Positions 19,515-30,316 of a DNA stretch of 64,000 bases are shown in pieces. A model generated the notes under the pieces. It saw nothing but the letters and a program-made list of their open reading frames with translations, was not told the DNA's origin and made no database searches. Position 1 is the first letter of the stretch, and each line of letters starts with the position of its first letter. The stretch spans positions 61,393-125,392 of the forward strand of contig PDIM01000022.1 of the NCBI GenBank assembly GCA_002811675.1. Reading direction: 5' to 3'. Position numbers and translations under genes: made by a program. The stretch comes from Ichthyosporea sp. XGB-2017a (taxonomy: Eukaryota > Opisthokonta > Ichthyosporea).

Positions 19515-22232
19515 ATCGCAAAGCTCAATCTCCGAAATCTTAGGTTTTTTCTGTGCGTTTTTACGACTATCCCGTCCACCACCACCACGTTTTTCGGACA
19601 TTCGTTTTCCGGCAAGAATATCTCGCCCTCTCTTACACGCAAGGTGGGCATAGTATGCTGGGCGAACATACGAAACTGCGCGAGCACATCTTGAAAAGCC
19701 CCAGCAAAGGTTGTTTGTCAGCTGCTGGATTTCATCTACAGAGAAACCAATTTCGTCTAGCAAAACGTAGTAATGCGCAGGTCTACTTGTACCTTGGATT
19801 CCAGCATGGGACTGCAGGTAAAAGTCAAACTGAGTAGGGCTGCATATTTGGGTGTCAACAATGGTTCCAGGAAGACAGTTTCCTGAACGATCAGTGCCAT
19901 TTCGCTGGTTACAAAAAAACCTCGTATGGTGGCGCTTTTGCACAACCACGAAAGTAATTTTTGGGTCCCAGTCAGAACGAATGCTTTTAATGGCATTTCT
20001 CAATTGCTCTATTTCAGAATCAATTATGAGATTAAACATGCCCTCGCCCACACCATCGCGATAGTACAAAATATGTTCAGGGAAAGTTTGGTTGTTAAAA
20101 TCATAAAATTTTTTGAACAGCTCAATGAACATGGAACCAAAGCGTTCGATCTGTTCAACTCTAGAAGTCTGGGCCACACATGAAGTTGCATACCTAGAGA
20201 ACGCTCTGTTGTAGCTTCCAACAACAGAAGCAACTGAAGGGCTATCTGAGCCTACCTCAGGATGGTTTACATCCGCGCCTAGGATCATTGTCGGGACTTG
20301 TTGAACCTGGGGAGGCATTCCCCCAACCGTATACGAAGTTCCACACAGCTTTGCATTAACTTTCAAGGCAATATTTTCATGGCAAGCCCCACCTTTCTTC
20401 GCAATCTTAAAGGTAATACATTGCGAGACTACTCCAAAAACAGAGTCAGAGCAATATTTTATCTCCTGATACTCATCGGCTTTCATATCTTGCTTGAAGC
20501 AAAATACAATAACTGGGTCACAGGAAAATTTATCTCTGCCAGCGTGAAGTGCATCACTAAATAAAGTTCTAACATTACCACGGTTCTTATTGTTATAACT
20601 CGCAACGTTAGGGGTTCCACTTCCTTCGGAAGGAACTCTACAGCCAAAATTTTGTAAAGTTCTCATTAAGTCTTTCACATATCTTGTGACTTCACCATGA
20701 TTCAGTTTGCTTAGATTCACTATGCCATAAGAACGAATGTCAGCAGGCTCAAAGAGCTGTGCATTAGCTCTCTTCGGTGGATCCCAAGTTCCTTGCGATC
20801 CTCCAGGTACACTAACTGAATTCCCATAATTAATTTGAGGGGCCGGTAGTATTCGAGCTTGGCATTCAATCGGCTCGGGATTAAATGAAATTCCAAATTG
20901 GCTGCTAAGACTGCCTTTCTTGAGTTCCATGTTTGCCTTAGCCAAGCGCTTCACTTCTCGAAAACGAACTTCAGGTTTTGCAGCGCAAAGCTTGATCATT
21001 TTTGATGTCATTTCTTCTGTTGCTTTTCTTGGCAGTTTTTGTCCTGGCTTTACAAAGCAAACCTCCAGCGGGAGGTATATATGTCCTTTTGGATTACCAA
21101 CTGTATTGCATAATTGATGATTAAATATACAGCACACAAAGAAAAATACATTGAGTTAGTATTTACTACCTTCAATATATACGTAAATTAGAGTCCATAA
21201 AAAAAAAGAAAAAAACATACCATGCAAACAAGGAAGGTTAGGAAACTCTAACTTCACTCCAAGTTCCCTAGAGAAGTACATTTCCACGGATTGTTCACTA
21301 CCATCTTCCTTTTTAAAGCGTAGTTCTTGGGCAGACAATTTTGTTAATCCATTCACGCGATATGAACGCTTTTCCTTTCGATGGGTGATTCCAACTTTCA
21401 CACCTCTCACAGCATCATTTACCTGAAACCACTCACGGCCATGAAGCTCACGTGGCATTCCACGGCACACTTCTTCTACAAGATCCAAAGCATGCTGTGA
21501 TTTCACGAAAACACAAGCTGCAGAGTCTATGTTCAAAGTCAACCCACATTGTGTGGGGCGCAAGCTCTGGAAGTATCCAAACCAACAGTCAGCACCAGGT
21601 GCTAAATGCTCAGCATTTAGGCTATTGAACAGCGAGCGGCCAATACTTGTAAATTGAACGGCAGCACTATGGCGCAATGCAATGTCAAAGCACTGCAAGC
21701 TTTCATTGTCCTCTTCGTAGGAATAACCCACAGAACTTGTCTTTCCTAGCATTCTGTTCAGCACTTCATTCATTCTAATCACTTTATCAGTCTCATTAAA
21801 GCAAATTTTAAGAAACAGATCAACACCTTCCTCAGATTCCAAAGTCAAAAAGAACTCTTTTCTGTTAACAAAACGAAGTTTGTCGGTCGAAAAAAGCAAC
21901 GTTTTTCCATCATAAGCAATAGGTGAGCAAAATATTTCCCTGTTTTCCTTCATCACTTGATCAATGGCATTATAAGCCACATTCACAGGGACGGCTTTTA
22001 CGTCGGCCTGATCTTTTCCCTGACTACCTTTCTCAGGAAGAGGTGGAAGGCCCTTGCTCGCTCTTTTCCCAACATCATCGTAACTAATGTCCACATGGTA
22101 CTGGAAAATTGTAGAGGGGGCTTGTACATTCACCTTAAAGTGATTACTGAAAATCTTCAATCCTTTGCCTACTCTTCCATAACCTGGTCTTCCAAGCACT
22201 TGAGTGGAATCCACAGTATTCAAAACCACCAT
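19485..22232 (-). CDS. AGO: Argonaute (AGO clade), slicer residues present
   Basis: Two exons, 22232-21221 and 21100-19485, with a 120-nt intron, encode 875 residues. The join gives CLHVGNPKGHIYLPLEVC, the normal exit of the PAZ domain. Order: Argonaute N domain and linker 1 (about 20-220), PAZ (about 225-350), linker 2, MID (about 440-580) and PIWI (about 590-860). The catalytic tetrad is complete: Asp614 in GADVNHP, Glu653 in SRVEQ as the glutamate finger, Asp686 in YYRDGVGEG, and His823 in AYYAHL. This predicts RNA-guided cleavage. The family binds small RNAs and silences complementary transcripts; the overall pattern is AGO-like rather than PIWI-like. A Gly/Arg-poor, short N-terminus distinguishes it from plant AGOs. 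Dicer and RdRP are not in this window. The 3' end is part of a 66-bp tandem duplication. Confidence 0.95.
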
Positions 22233-22286
22233 GTTGTCCCAGCTTAGAGGCTAAAGGCTAAATAAAACAGAAAAAAAAAAAAAAAA

Positions 22287-22660
22287 TTACAACAGGATAA
22301 CACAACAGCAACTCTCAAATAACAAGATCAACAATCCAACTCCAACCCAACTCAAATCTCCAACCAATCCAAATCCAAATCCAAATCCAAATCCAGAATG
22401 CAACCACCTCGAGACCAAACAAACCTCGCGTAAAAAATAAAAATAAAAAAATAAAAATAAAAAAAATAAAAAAATCCCATACAAATCCCCATACAAATGG
22501 TTGAACCCTCTAATTAAAAGCGACAGCAGAACAGAACAAAAAACCCTCGCAAAAAACGTCCTCGAAGGCTCGAAAAAACGACAAAAAAAAAAAAAAAAAA
22601 AAAAAAACGAAAAAAAAAAAAAAAAACGACAAAACACTGCAGAAAATCGAGGAACAGAAA
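22287..22660. other. Low-complexity A-rich DNA upstream of Argonaute
   Basis: Contains a short hexamer run (TCCAAA, about 4.5 copies, 22368-22394), AAATAAA-type repeats and an A-tract near 22585-22625. It presumably holds the Argonaute promoter. Phe/Leu-rich minus-strand frames are composition artefacts. Confidence 0.6.
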
Positions 22661-22854
22661 ATAATGATGAAATATTGGAATTTGGAAAGGGCAAATTAGG
22701 CACATGCAGAGCCTTCCTCAGCCTCTGATCCACCAATCGGGGCAATTTGAGATGTACACAAAAATTAACTATGGCCGGTTCATACAAATTTTTTTTATTT
22801 TTTTATTTTTCTATCCTCCATGTGAGACTCCCGTAACCCTAATAGCAAAATAAC

Positions 22855-23620
22855 GTGGGCCTTTGCGGTTTCCACTTTCAACAACAACAACAGCTGCAGA
22901 CGACAGCTGTTCACAGTTCAGGACTTCAGGCTTGCAGGCTGCAGCTTACCGGGGCATGTTGTGGTGGAGAGCCTGGATGCTGGCAAGGATTGATGCTGGG
23001 TCCTCGTGCTGGGCTGGTCAACGTGTACGGAGGACAGCCTGGCTTGATCATGAGCTGGATTGGGAAGGTGAGAATGCTTTATGCTAATCCACCCTTTACT
23101 TTTGAGCTATACTTGACAAGGTACTTGTAAAGGAACAAATTGACTTGGCATTGGTGACTCCTTTGAGCCGAAATTCTACTTGGTTTGTGAAATGTTTGGA
23201 ACTTTCACTTTGTGTCCCATTGATAATACCCGGCCGTGCTAATATCTTCTTTCCTACCAGTAAACAGAATGCTGCACTTGCTGGTTTGACTCCTTGGAAA
23301 TACACTGTATGCTGGAGACTTTCAGGAAAGTTGGTGAAGAAAGAAAAAAAGATTGAAGAAAATATGGTGCTTTTGATGACGCACAATAAAAGTGAGTTCT
23401 ATAACCAGGGGAAATAGAACATATTGTTCCAGACACATATGGTAAATCAACCGAATGCTACATTGATGGAAAACACTATCTTGGGGACGGGACGTGGATG
23501 GAAAGGTCTCCATGATGACTGTACTGTCTGTATTGCTTACGTGAAAACGTGTTGGCCGTGTCAAAGGTTTAACATTATGAGGAAAGGTTTTCATCCTATT
23601 ACGTTGTTGGCTTGTTGAGT
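22855..23620 (+). mobile_element. Decayed retroelement-like fragment, broken (family uncertain)
   Basis: Short plus-strand frames in this stretch look protein-like but no intact gene is present. One part resembles the methylase-like/NPPF-containing domain that follows reverse transcriptase and RNase H in DIRS-type and some other retroelements, and resembles phage N6-adenine methylases more distantly. It looks broken in at least three places and is probably old. No terminal repeats are visible. The family call is weak and rests on motif resemblance alone. Confidence 0.35.
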
Positions 23621-24152
23621 TTTTCTCGATAAGAACACAAATTTGTAATTTCTATTCATCTTTTTTACAAGACTGCAGAGGATCTGCAACTTTGGTATAT
23701 ACTCAAGTTTTTACAGACGCTGACAACAGACCTGATTCTGAAGAACTGACTAAACTAGACGGACTGTTTGACTTACAATCCAGTTAAAGAGACAGTCAAA
23801 GGGGGGAATGACATGGACCCCTCTGCAGTTTTTCCGGCAACGCTTTAGAATGACACTGAAGTAGGAAATACAATGCTGAATAACTTTAAGAAAAAATGTT
23901 AGAATACTTCGTGAAAAGGCGAAATTAAATGCAAATCAAAGTAGCTGTTTAACACATGTTCAGAAGAGCATTTTTGCCTTTTGGAAAGTAGAGAGCCTGT
24001 GTATCATTCGTTAATAGGCAAATCACTAACCAATGGTGAATACACACAAAGATGACCAACTTCTTCATCCCCAATCGAATCTTTGGAATAAAAGTGCTTT
24101 CAAAAGCTCAATGTAGCGGTACTTGGTCATATGAAGGAATTCTTCTACCTCC

Positions 24153-24513
24153 TCAAGCGTTCCTAGGCTCATTGTATGGATTGCGGTGTGTTCTTGTATC
24201 TTGTCGAAAGGGTAATACTCCGAAGTTGTAGCAGCCTTTCGGAAAAGAAAAAAAGAAACGATAGTCCAACTGAAAAACAAATTTAACAGTCTAAATATTC
24301 GAGCACAATTATAATAGCAAACATTTATCATCACATCTTTCCATCTGAACAGCACTCACAATCTTCCTTATCCCCATAAAGTGTTTCGTACAAGTAAAAG
24401 CCTTTGGGGAGCTGCCACTTGGCGGCCCTTTGTATATGCTCTTCTGTAGGCTGGAGTTCACCAACTATTTTAATTTGGCTATGAGAATAGTGGACTGCCA
24501 AAGAGAATGCCAT
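24153..24513 (-). CDS. Small two-exon gene of unknown function (78 residues)
   Basis: Exons 24513-24360 and 24235-24153 are joined by a 124-nt intron with a consensus GTGAGT donor, in phase, to a TGA stop. The product begins MAFSLAVHYSHSQIKIVGEL and continues with LPKGFYLYETLYGDKED, then FGVLPFRQDTRTHRNPYNEP. I do not recognise it. Composition (aromatic, proline, charged, no membrane segment) is like small ciliary microtubule-inner proteins, but that is only an impression. A different reading frame of exon 2 is open further (to 24065) but does not match the exon 1 phase. It is divergent from the next gene, sharing about 550 bp of upstream DNA. Confidence 0.4.
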
Positions 24514-25068
24514 TCCGGTAAGCAGTTGCTAAGCTACAATCCCTTGTAGCAGCAAATCAAAACGAAACATCACAAATATGCGAGGTCATTAGACTAACAA
24601 AGTGAAGCCATCGACAATATGTCAGGTAACCTCTCTCTCTGTCCATCACGTCAATTTTCCATCCACCGTCCAGCCGCGGCTAAAAATAAAATTTTAAAAA
24701 TAATTTTTTCATTGAACTGTTAAAATAAAATAAACAAATTTTAATATTTTATTATTATTTACAAGTATTTGCAGGAGCAGCTGCTCTCTCCGTGAGGTCC
24801 CCAACCTGAATTTTGGCACAGTTGTTGTTGTGTTCTGTTTGTTAACCCCACCACCACCACCTGCAGCACCCTCCTACACCCCACCCCCTTTACGTGTTAT
24901 CGCTCTGCTAGGAGACGTCTGGAAAGGGCACCGATCTGTAGACTCTCAGTTGGGGTGAACCACTTTTGATTCAGGACTGAAGTGGGTGATTTCATTTTTA
25001 TTATTTCCTCATTCCAACACTAGTGTGATTGCTCTCCCAACTGTATCAGCAGCATATGTAAGAGCAGC
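24514..25068. promoter_or_regulatory. Shared upstream region of two divergent genes
   Basis: The 555-bp interval lies between the start codons of the small gene (-) and the three-exon gene (+). It contains an AT-rich core (24680-24770) and a C-rich stretch with repeated CCACCACC (24845-24890). No defined motif is assigned. Confidence 0.4.
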
Positions 25069-26048
25069 ATGGTGCAGACTGAGGAAGTGGACCAGGTTTG
25101 CGAAGATTCGAGACGGAGTTCTGCGTCGAACGGTGAAAGGAAGAAAGCAGTTACGTTCGCCGAGGAAGAACATAAGTATGAAACATCAGGGCTGCATGAT
25201 AAATTGTTAAAGAAAAACCCACTTTTGGACGAATATGGCAAATGGTAAGTTATTTTCTCATACTTGGAATATGCTGGATTTCATGTTCAAATGTATTCTA
25301 ATCTTTTGAGTTAATGAAACTTTAGCCAATATTCAACATCTACAAGAGCTATAGCGAGCCCATGGACAGGGGGGTTTGGCTACACTTCCCCAGCGAAAGC
25401 ACGGGCTGATTCAATGTTATATGACAGTCTTTCCTATCTTCTTAAAGGACCAGAAGTGAGTCAAAAGACTCGAAAGACGAGCAAGGTGGGTTGGAGAAAC
25501 TAGGTTTATTCTTTTTCGTTCTCTTCTATGTGCATTCAATTGACCTTACATTGTCTTTGTGACTGAAGATGGCAACTGCGGGAGGTATTGGGTGGAAAGT
25601 TGCTGATGCCCAAGATTTGACACCAATTCCAGTAAAGCGCAGAACAAGCAAAGATACCTATACATTCACTAAGCAGTGTGAGTGTAATCAAACGCATTCC
25701 TATCTAAATTCATTTGAAACAGAATCATCAAATTCCATTAATGGGCTAAGTCCTATTCGACGCCCAGCACCTTTACAAAGAAGAAGGGAGTCGTCACTTG
25801 GACAAGGAGAGGTCAGAAATATAAGCACACATTTTTTGGGAAAGCGTAAAATCACTTTAGATAACACAGTTTTAAATTTTAAAACGCCAAGCTATGCAAC
25901 CCTTAGACAGAATATCCCTCATCATTACCAAGTACCAACTCACAAGCCTAATTACACAGTATTTCGAAAAACAGAATCTCAACTGTCGAAAAGCATGAGT
26001 GGGATGCCTCCTTCCGCACAATCCTCAACATATAGTTTGAATGAATAG
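25069..26048 (+). CDS. Unrecognised three-exon gene, about 261-271 residues
   Basis: Exon 1 is 25069-25244; exon 2 starts at 25326 and ends at 25455 (GTGAGT donor) or 25485 (GTGGGT donor), both in phase; exon 3 is 25569-26048. The protein starts MVQTEEVDQVCEDSRRSS, has a motif-like middle (ASPWTGGFGYTSPAKARADS), and a basic Ser/Thr/Pro/Tyr-rich C-terminal half (SPIRRPAPLQRRRESS, YQVPTHKPNYTVF) without cysteine clusters, membrane segments or coiled coil. I do not recognise the family. Low-complexity basic proteins with repeated Pro/Tyr/Gly turns are typical of axonemal microtubule-associated proteins, which would suit a ciliated organism, but this is speculation. The 82- and about 85-115-nt introns match the others here. 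Confidence 0.6.
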
Positions 26049-26274
26049 CATAGTCACCATCAGGCCCAATTCACATAACAAACACACAAGGTACACCTTG
26101 TATTTACGCCAATACACGGATCATTAATTTATTTCGAGTGCAAATCGAGCCTAACATATTTTCCATGCGCTAAAAAAAAAAAGAAAACCAGAACCAAAAG
26201 CAGTGTTAAAGTAGTTACGAGCAAGGCCACCCGAGGTACGGGTTAGTTATTTCTTCGTCGACTAGAAATCCAAG

Positions 26275-29200
26275 TTAATTGCCCTTTGTAATAAAGCACA
26301 AATTCTCCCTTATTGCCTTCACATCTTTTAAGCTCCTAGCCACAGTTGGTACCTTCTGTCTAGTTCCACTAGACGTAATGGATGACACAATGCTTTCCGT
26401 GCTGCTTTCTTTTCTACACCCAGCCCTAGACTCACCAACCCTTAAAGAAAGCTTTCTTCTAGTTCTGCTGTTCAGGATGTGTTGATCCATCCATTCAATA
26501 ACATGCTTTTTCGTTAAGCTTCCCAAGAGAAATCCAGTTTCTCCTAGGTGCCTATCAAACATGTATTTCCGGTCTCCTATCTCCATAGCATATCTATCCA
26601 TTTCCTCGGACATATTATTGTCAGGCTTTAGTTTTTCATTGACAAGTGCAAACACATTAGACTTAAAGTCTAAATCACTCATCCCTTTGTCGCTAAGAAG
26701 AAAATCATGAAAAAACTCTTCCAGAAATATTTCAATGCGCTCATTGACATATTCGTGCGAGAACTTTGTTAACTGAAAAACAACTTTAACTGTGAAACCT
26801 AGGACTCCATTCGTAGATCGGTGACTACAGCTCACATGATAGCCAAGCTGCTCCTTGGTACGTAGCACATCAAAACACCTTTCAAACATAATGTCTTCTA
26901 AGAACTCAACAAGAGCTTTTGAAGCCACAGTTTCAATACCCCCTTGGTAGTAATTTTCCACAACACCATTTTCATCCTCATCGTTCAAGTTCGGCAATTC
27001 GATAACAATGCCTTCTTGCGAGTCCATAGCCACGTTAGGTACACATCTAATACGCTCTCGAAACGCAGGGTTTTCAATGTGAGGCTTGTGAAGGGCCGGT
27101 ACATCGCCAACACAATTAACCTTCATTTTTTCCACTTCTTTTTTCCCATTTAACGCTACACAGGTATTCTCAAAAATACTTTGGCATTCAGATGTTTTCA
27201 TATTGCCACATATAAGCATATCAACGAACATTCCTTTTATCAATTTAGAAATAAAAGACTTCAATTTGTCCAATGAAATGGATCGAATGATATCTGCTTT
27301 ATCCTTTGAGGAATATTTAACTTCTTGCAATAATAAAAGCCTGGCTTCCCTCGCAACATTTCCCGGCTTCATCTGCCTGGTGTTGTAGATTTTACAAAGC
27401 TGCTCCACAGACATATCAAAAACTTTTCTATTTACCATCTTACCAAATTCACTCAGTCCCTCCACGATCTTTTCCATAAAAATCGCCAATTTCTGGTCAA
27501 ACCCACTTAGCCGAAGAATTAATGAAGTATGGGCCCTGTCCAAAGTGAAATTCAATTCGGCAATTTCGGCCGCATATGCATACTTTTTCAGTAAATGGTT
27601 GTGTATAACGCTGAACAGCTCTGTCATCACGCAGTTTTCCACACTTTCGTTAATAAAGGGGTTATGAAACTCACACAGCAGACATGCCTTGGGTGTTCTA
27701 AACTGTTTATCACGCTTAAAAAATAGATGGCCCATACTGCCACTTAAAATCAAACACGGAAATTCTTCTGCGTGATTCATGAGTGGATGCTGAATGCTAT
27801 CACCAGCAATACTCAAAGCAGATCCTTCCAAAACAGCTATGTTTTCTGGAGCTGGTACCGTTGAAACGTAGGTAAATGGAACTTGCTCATCGGGTTTTAA
27901 AGAAAATTCCGTGGCAATGAAAGGGTTCGGTTCTGGAAAAGAGAGCTTTGGTATCGATGAGCCCTTCGCATTCGACCATCTGATAATATCTGCTTCATTA
28001 AAAGGCCTACTGCTATATTTCACGTCAACCCACTCTTCTCTTTCGGTGCAAACATCCTCAAACTTCTTCGAAGAAACGACAATTCTAAGGAGCTGTGGAG
28101 TAAGCAAACTAAGCAAATAGCTTATCATAGCTGGGTCAAATTTAACAAGGTCAATACTTCCTCGCAAAACGTCTCTCGGGGGATACATATGAAGAGCATA
28201 GCACAATTCCTCGCAATAATCGATAGGCTCGCTTTGTTCCCTGTAATTAAATGCCATGTTGTAAACGTCTTTCTGCTCCTCCCAAAATTTAATCTGAGGA
28301 CCTTTCTTTACAATCATATCAATGTAAATAAAAACAATATTGATACATTCCAGATAATTTTCTAGACCCTCATTTGTCAAAGTTATTGAAAGTTCAAAAA
28401 TATATCCAAATGAACTGGCCTCAAAGCCCTCTCCCCCATTTCCGGCATAAACACCTGTAGCCCAACCTTTCTCTTTTAAGTACATTAAAATGCTTCCTGG
28501 TCCTTCATGACCCAAAAGTTCCCCAATATACTGCCATGGCTTACTTTTGTAAAGCATATGCATACATGGCAATACCCAACTAAGCTGCAACACGTTTGTA
28601 TATTTAACTGGATACATGTAATACATCCTATTCCATTTGCTCAGATCAAATGGGTAAACAAAGTCAAGAGGAAAATGAACATGCTGAGGACCCAAATTCT
28701 TCGCATTAAATGACTTTACAGTGGAAGTACAATCGTTGACCAAATAACGTGACGTAAGCCTAGTGTGTTCAAAGTCTTTGAGCGACTCTCTAACAGCTTT
28801 TGTGTACGAGTCGGACTGCATACCAATTTCCTTCAATGGTGACTTAATAACATTCCTGAAGTTATCAAAGCCGCCGAACACGGGTGGAGCATAAGAGCGA
28901 ACAGGTATGGCAGAGAAGCATTGCATTGCATAATACTGCAGAGTATCAAGATCTTCCCAACCCATTATAGTCAATGTCATGTTCGAAGCAAAATAAAATT
29001 GTTGATAAAGTTTCCACAATCGATCTCTAACATTGATACCCTGTTTTTCTGGAAGCTCTTTCAAAGATTTAATATTACCATAACCAAATTTACCGCAAGG
29101 ATGAATGTGACAGCCTTCTCCAGCATTGTGGGTTCCACTTTCAAACATCACTCTATCAATGGCACAAAGCGAGGCCATCGTTTCTCGGCGACATGAATCA

Positions 29201-29820
29201 GACTGTTTCGCCATGTCAAACTCAGAATCAACTGCCTGTAGTTCTCTTTCAACAGCATCTGCTTTCATCAATGGTGATATAAAAAAATGGGCAAACATGT
29301 CCAATGCTTCTCGAAAATGAGATTTACCAACAGCAAATTGGTAAATGGTATACTCACAATCGGTAGAAGCATTTGTGTCCCCTCCATGTTTACTAATAAA
29401 AGAATCGAAGCCATTTTCGTCCGGATACTTGTCACTTCCCATAAACAACATGTGCTCCAAAAAATGGGCCAAACCCTGACAGCAGTCAGGATCAGAAAAG
29501 CAACCAACATTGACGCATAAAGCTGCTGCAGACTTGCTAGTTGCCTTCATTGAAACACGTTCTGACCCGGCTGAACTAGTAGATCCACACTCACTCTCTT
29601 CATCACCGGACTCTTCCTCTTCCTCATCCTCCCCACCTGGCCCCGTTGCCTTTGCATTGTGAACAAGAAGTACACGCAAGCCATTCTCTAAAACTATATT
29701 TCTATACTCGTTCTCGTCCGAGACAGGCTTTACAGGGTCCTCCAGTACGTCCACTCTTTTAGCCACGGGCGGGGATCCTGGTCCCTGTACGCCCGAGATA
29801 CCCTGCATCATATCCCCCAT
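26275..29820 (-). CDS. NRDC: Nardilysin-like M16 metallopeptidase
   Basis: A single exon encodes 1,181 residues from the ATG at 29820 (human nardilysin about 1,150). The inverted zinc motif HFLEH is at residues 119-123, with the third ligand expected near residue 200 in ELQAVDSEF. Nardilysin, not insulysin, is indicated by an acidic insert just before the zinc motif (about residues 64-79, EDEEEEESGDEESE) and by SEFDMAKQSDSCRRE, which parallels the animal nardilysin SEYQLARPSD region. Three further M16 repeats follow, with the C-terminal half showing the peptide-binding segment RTKEQLGYHVSC. The enzyme cuts on the amino side of arginine in dibasic sites, and the acidic insert is known to bind polyamines and partners such as HB-EGF in animals. 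No signal peptide is seen, in keeping with cytosolic nardilysin. The acidic run is much shorter than in mammals. TTTATT at 26128 may be its poly(A) signal. Confidence 0.92.
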   Translation of the reverse strand: MGDMMQGISGVQGPGSPPVAKRVDVLEDPVKPVSDENEYRNIVLENGLRVLLVHNAKATGPGGEDEEEEESGDEESECGSTSSAGSERVSMKATSKSAAALCVNVGCFSDPDCCQGLAHFLEHMLFMGSDKYPDENGFDSFISKHGGDTNASTDCEYTIYQFAVGKSHFREALDMFAHFFISPLMKADAVERELQAVDSEFDMAKQSDSCRRETMASLCAIDRVMFESGTHNAGEGCHIHPCGKFGYGNIKSLKELPEKQGINVRDRLWKLYQQFYFASNMTLTIMGWEDLDTLQYYAMQCFSAIPVRSYAPPVFGGFDNFRNVIKSPLKEIGMQSDSYTKAVRESLKDFEHTRLTSRYLVNDCTSTVKSFNAKNLGPQHVHFPLDFVYPFDLSKWNRMYYMYPVKYTNVLQLSWVLPCMHMLYKSKPWQYIGELLGHEGPGSILMYLKEKGWATGVYAGNGGEGFEASSFGYIFELSITLTNEGLENYLECINIVFIYIDMIVKKGPQIKFWEEQKDVYNMAFNYREQSEPIDYCEELCYALHMYPPRDVLRGSIDLVKFDPAMISYLLSLLTPQLLRIVVSSKKFEDVCTEREEWVDVKYSSRPFNEADIIRWSNAKGSSIPKLSFPEPNPFIATEFSLKPDEQVPFTYVSTVPAPENIAVLEGSALSIAGDSIQHPLMNHAEEFPCLILSGSMGHLFFKRDKQFRTPKACLLCEFHNPFINESVENCVMTELFSVIHNHLLKKYAYAAEIAELNFTLDRAHTSLILRLSGFDQKLAIFMEKIVEGLSEFGKMVNRKVFDMSVEQLCKIYNTRQMKPGNVAREARLLLLQEVKYSSKDKADIIRSISLDKLKSFISKLIKGMFVDMLICGNMKTSECQSIFENTCVALNGKKEVEKMKVNCVGDVPALHKPHIENPAFRERIRCVPNVAMDSQEGIVIELPNLNDEDENGVVENYYQGGIETVASKALVEFLEDIMFERCFDVLRTKEQLGYHVSCSHRSTNGVLGFTVKVVFQLTKFSHEYVNERIEIFLEEFFHDFLLSDKGMSDLDFKSNVFALVNEKLKPDNNMSEEMDRYAMEIGDRKYMFDRHLGETGFLLGSLTKKHVIEWMDQHILNSRTRRKLSLRVGESRAGCRKESSTESIVSSITSSGTRQKVPTVARSLKDVKAIRENLCFITKGN

Positions 29821-30316
29821 TTCTACAAGCCTGCAAGAAATCTACAACAACGTCTACAGTCCAGAACACGATTAACTCAACACCCACGTAAATCCTCTCA
29901 TTCAAAGAAGAAGAGCTACAGTACATCGTAAAAGGCTGGCTACCTACCTGCACCAAAGTAACACAAAAACTAGTCCACCTCCCTAAGGAGCCCCCGAGTC
30001 CTTGAAATGAACCAGGTCCCTGATCCCTCCCTGCTGCCAGTGCATGGCGATTTTTTTGAGGCAAAAATAATAAAAAAATAATAAAATTTAAAAATAAATC
30101 CCACGTCTCTGTTTATTATATTTAGGTGCACCGTGGATTAGGGTTAACTGCCGCAGCCCGCCTTTTAATTTTTTTTATTTTTCTTTTCCCGCCATTATTT
30201 ATTATTTTATTATTTTTCATTTTTTTTGTCTTTTCATCTTTTCATCTTTTTTTCTTCTTTGAGATTTGGCTTTTTTTTTTTCATTTCTCTCTTTTCATTT
30301 GGTTCCGGGTCTGGGG
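29821..30316. other. Nardilysin upstream region and T-rich left flank of gap
   Basis: No gene. From about 30165 the plus strand becomes T/C-rich and runs into the gap. The last 46 nt (30271-30316) recur after the gap. Confidence 0.6.
30271..30316 (+). repeat. 46-nt direct repeat, left copy, touching the gap
   Basis: Eleven T followed by CATTTCTCTCTTTTC and ending TTCCGGGTCTGGGG. An identical 46-nt copy lies at 31229-31274 on the other side. The left copy ends exactly at the first N. Confidence 0.97.

Noticed and set aside
22287-22787. Minus-strand 166-codon Phe/Ser-rich frame upstream of Argonaute
   Set aside because: Low-complexity A-rich plus strand; no domain.
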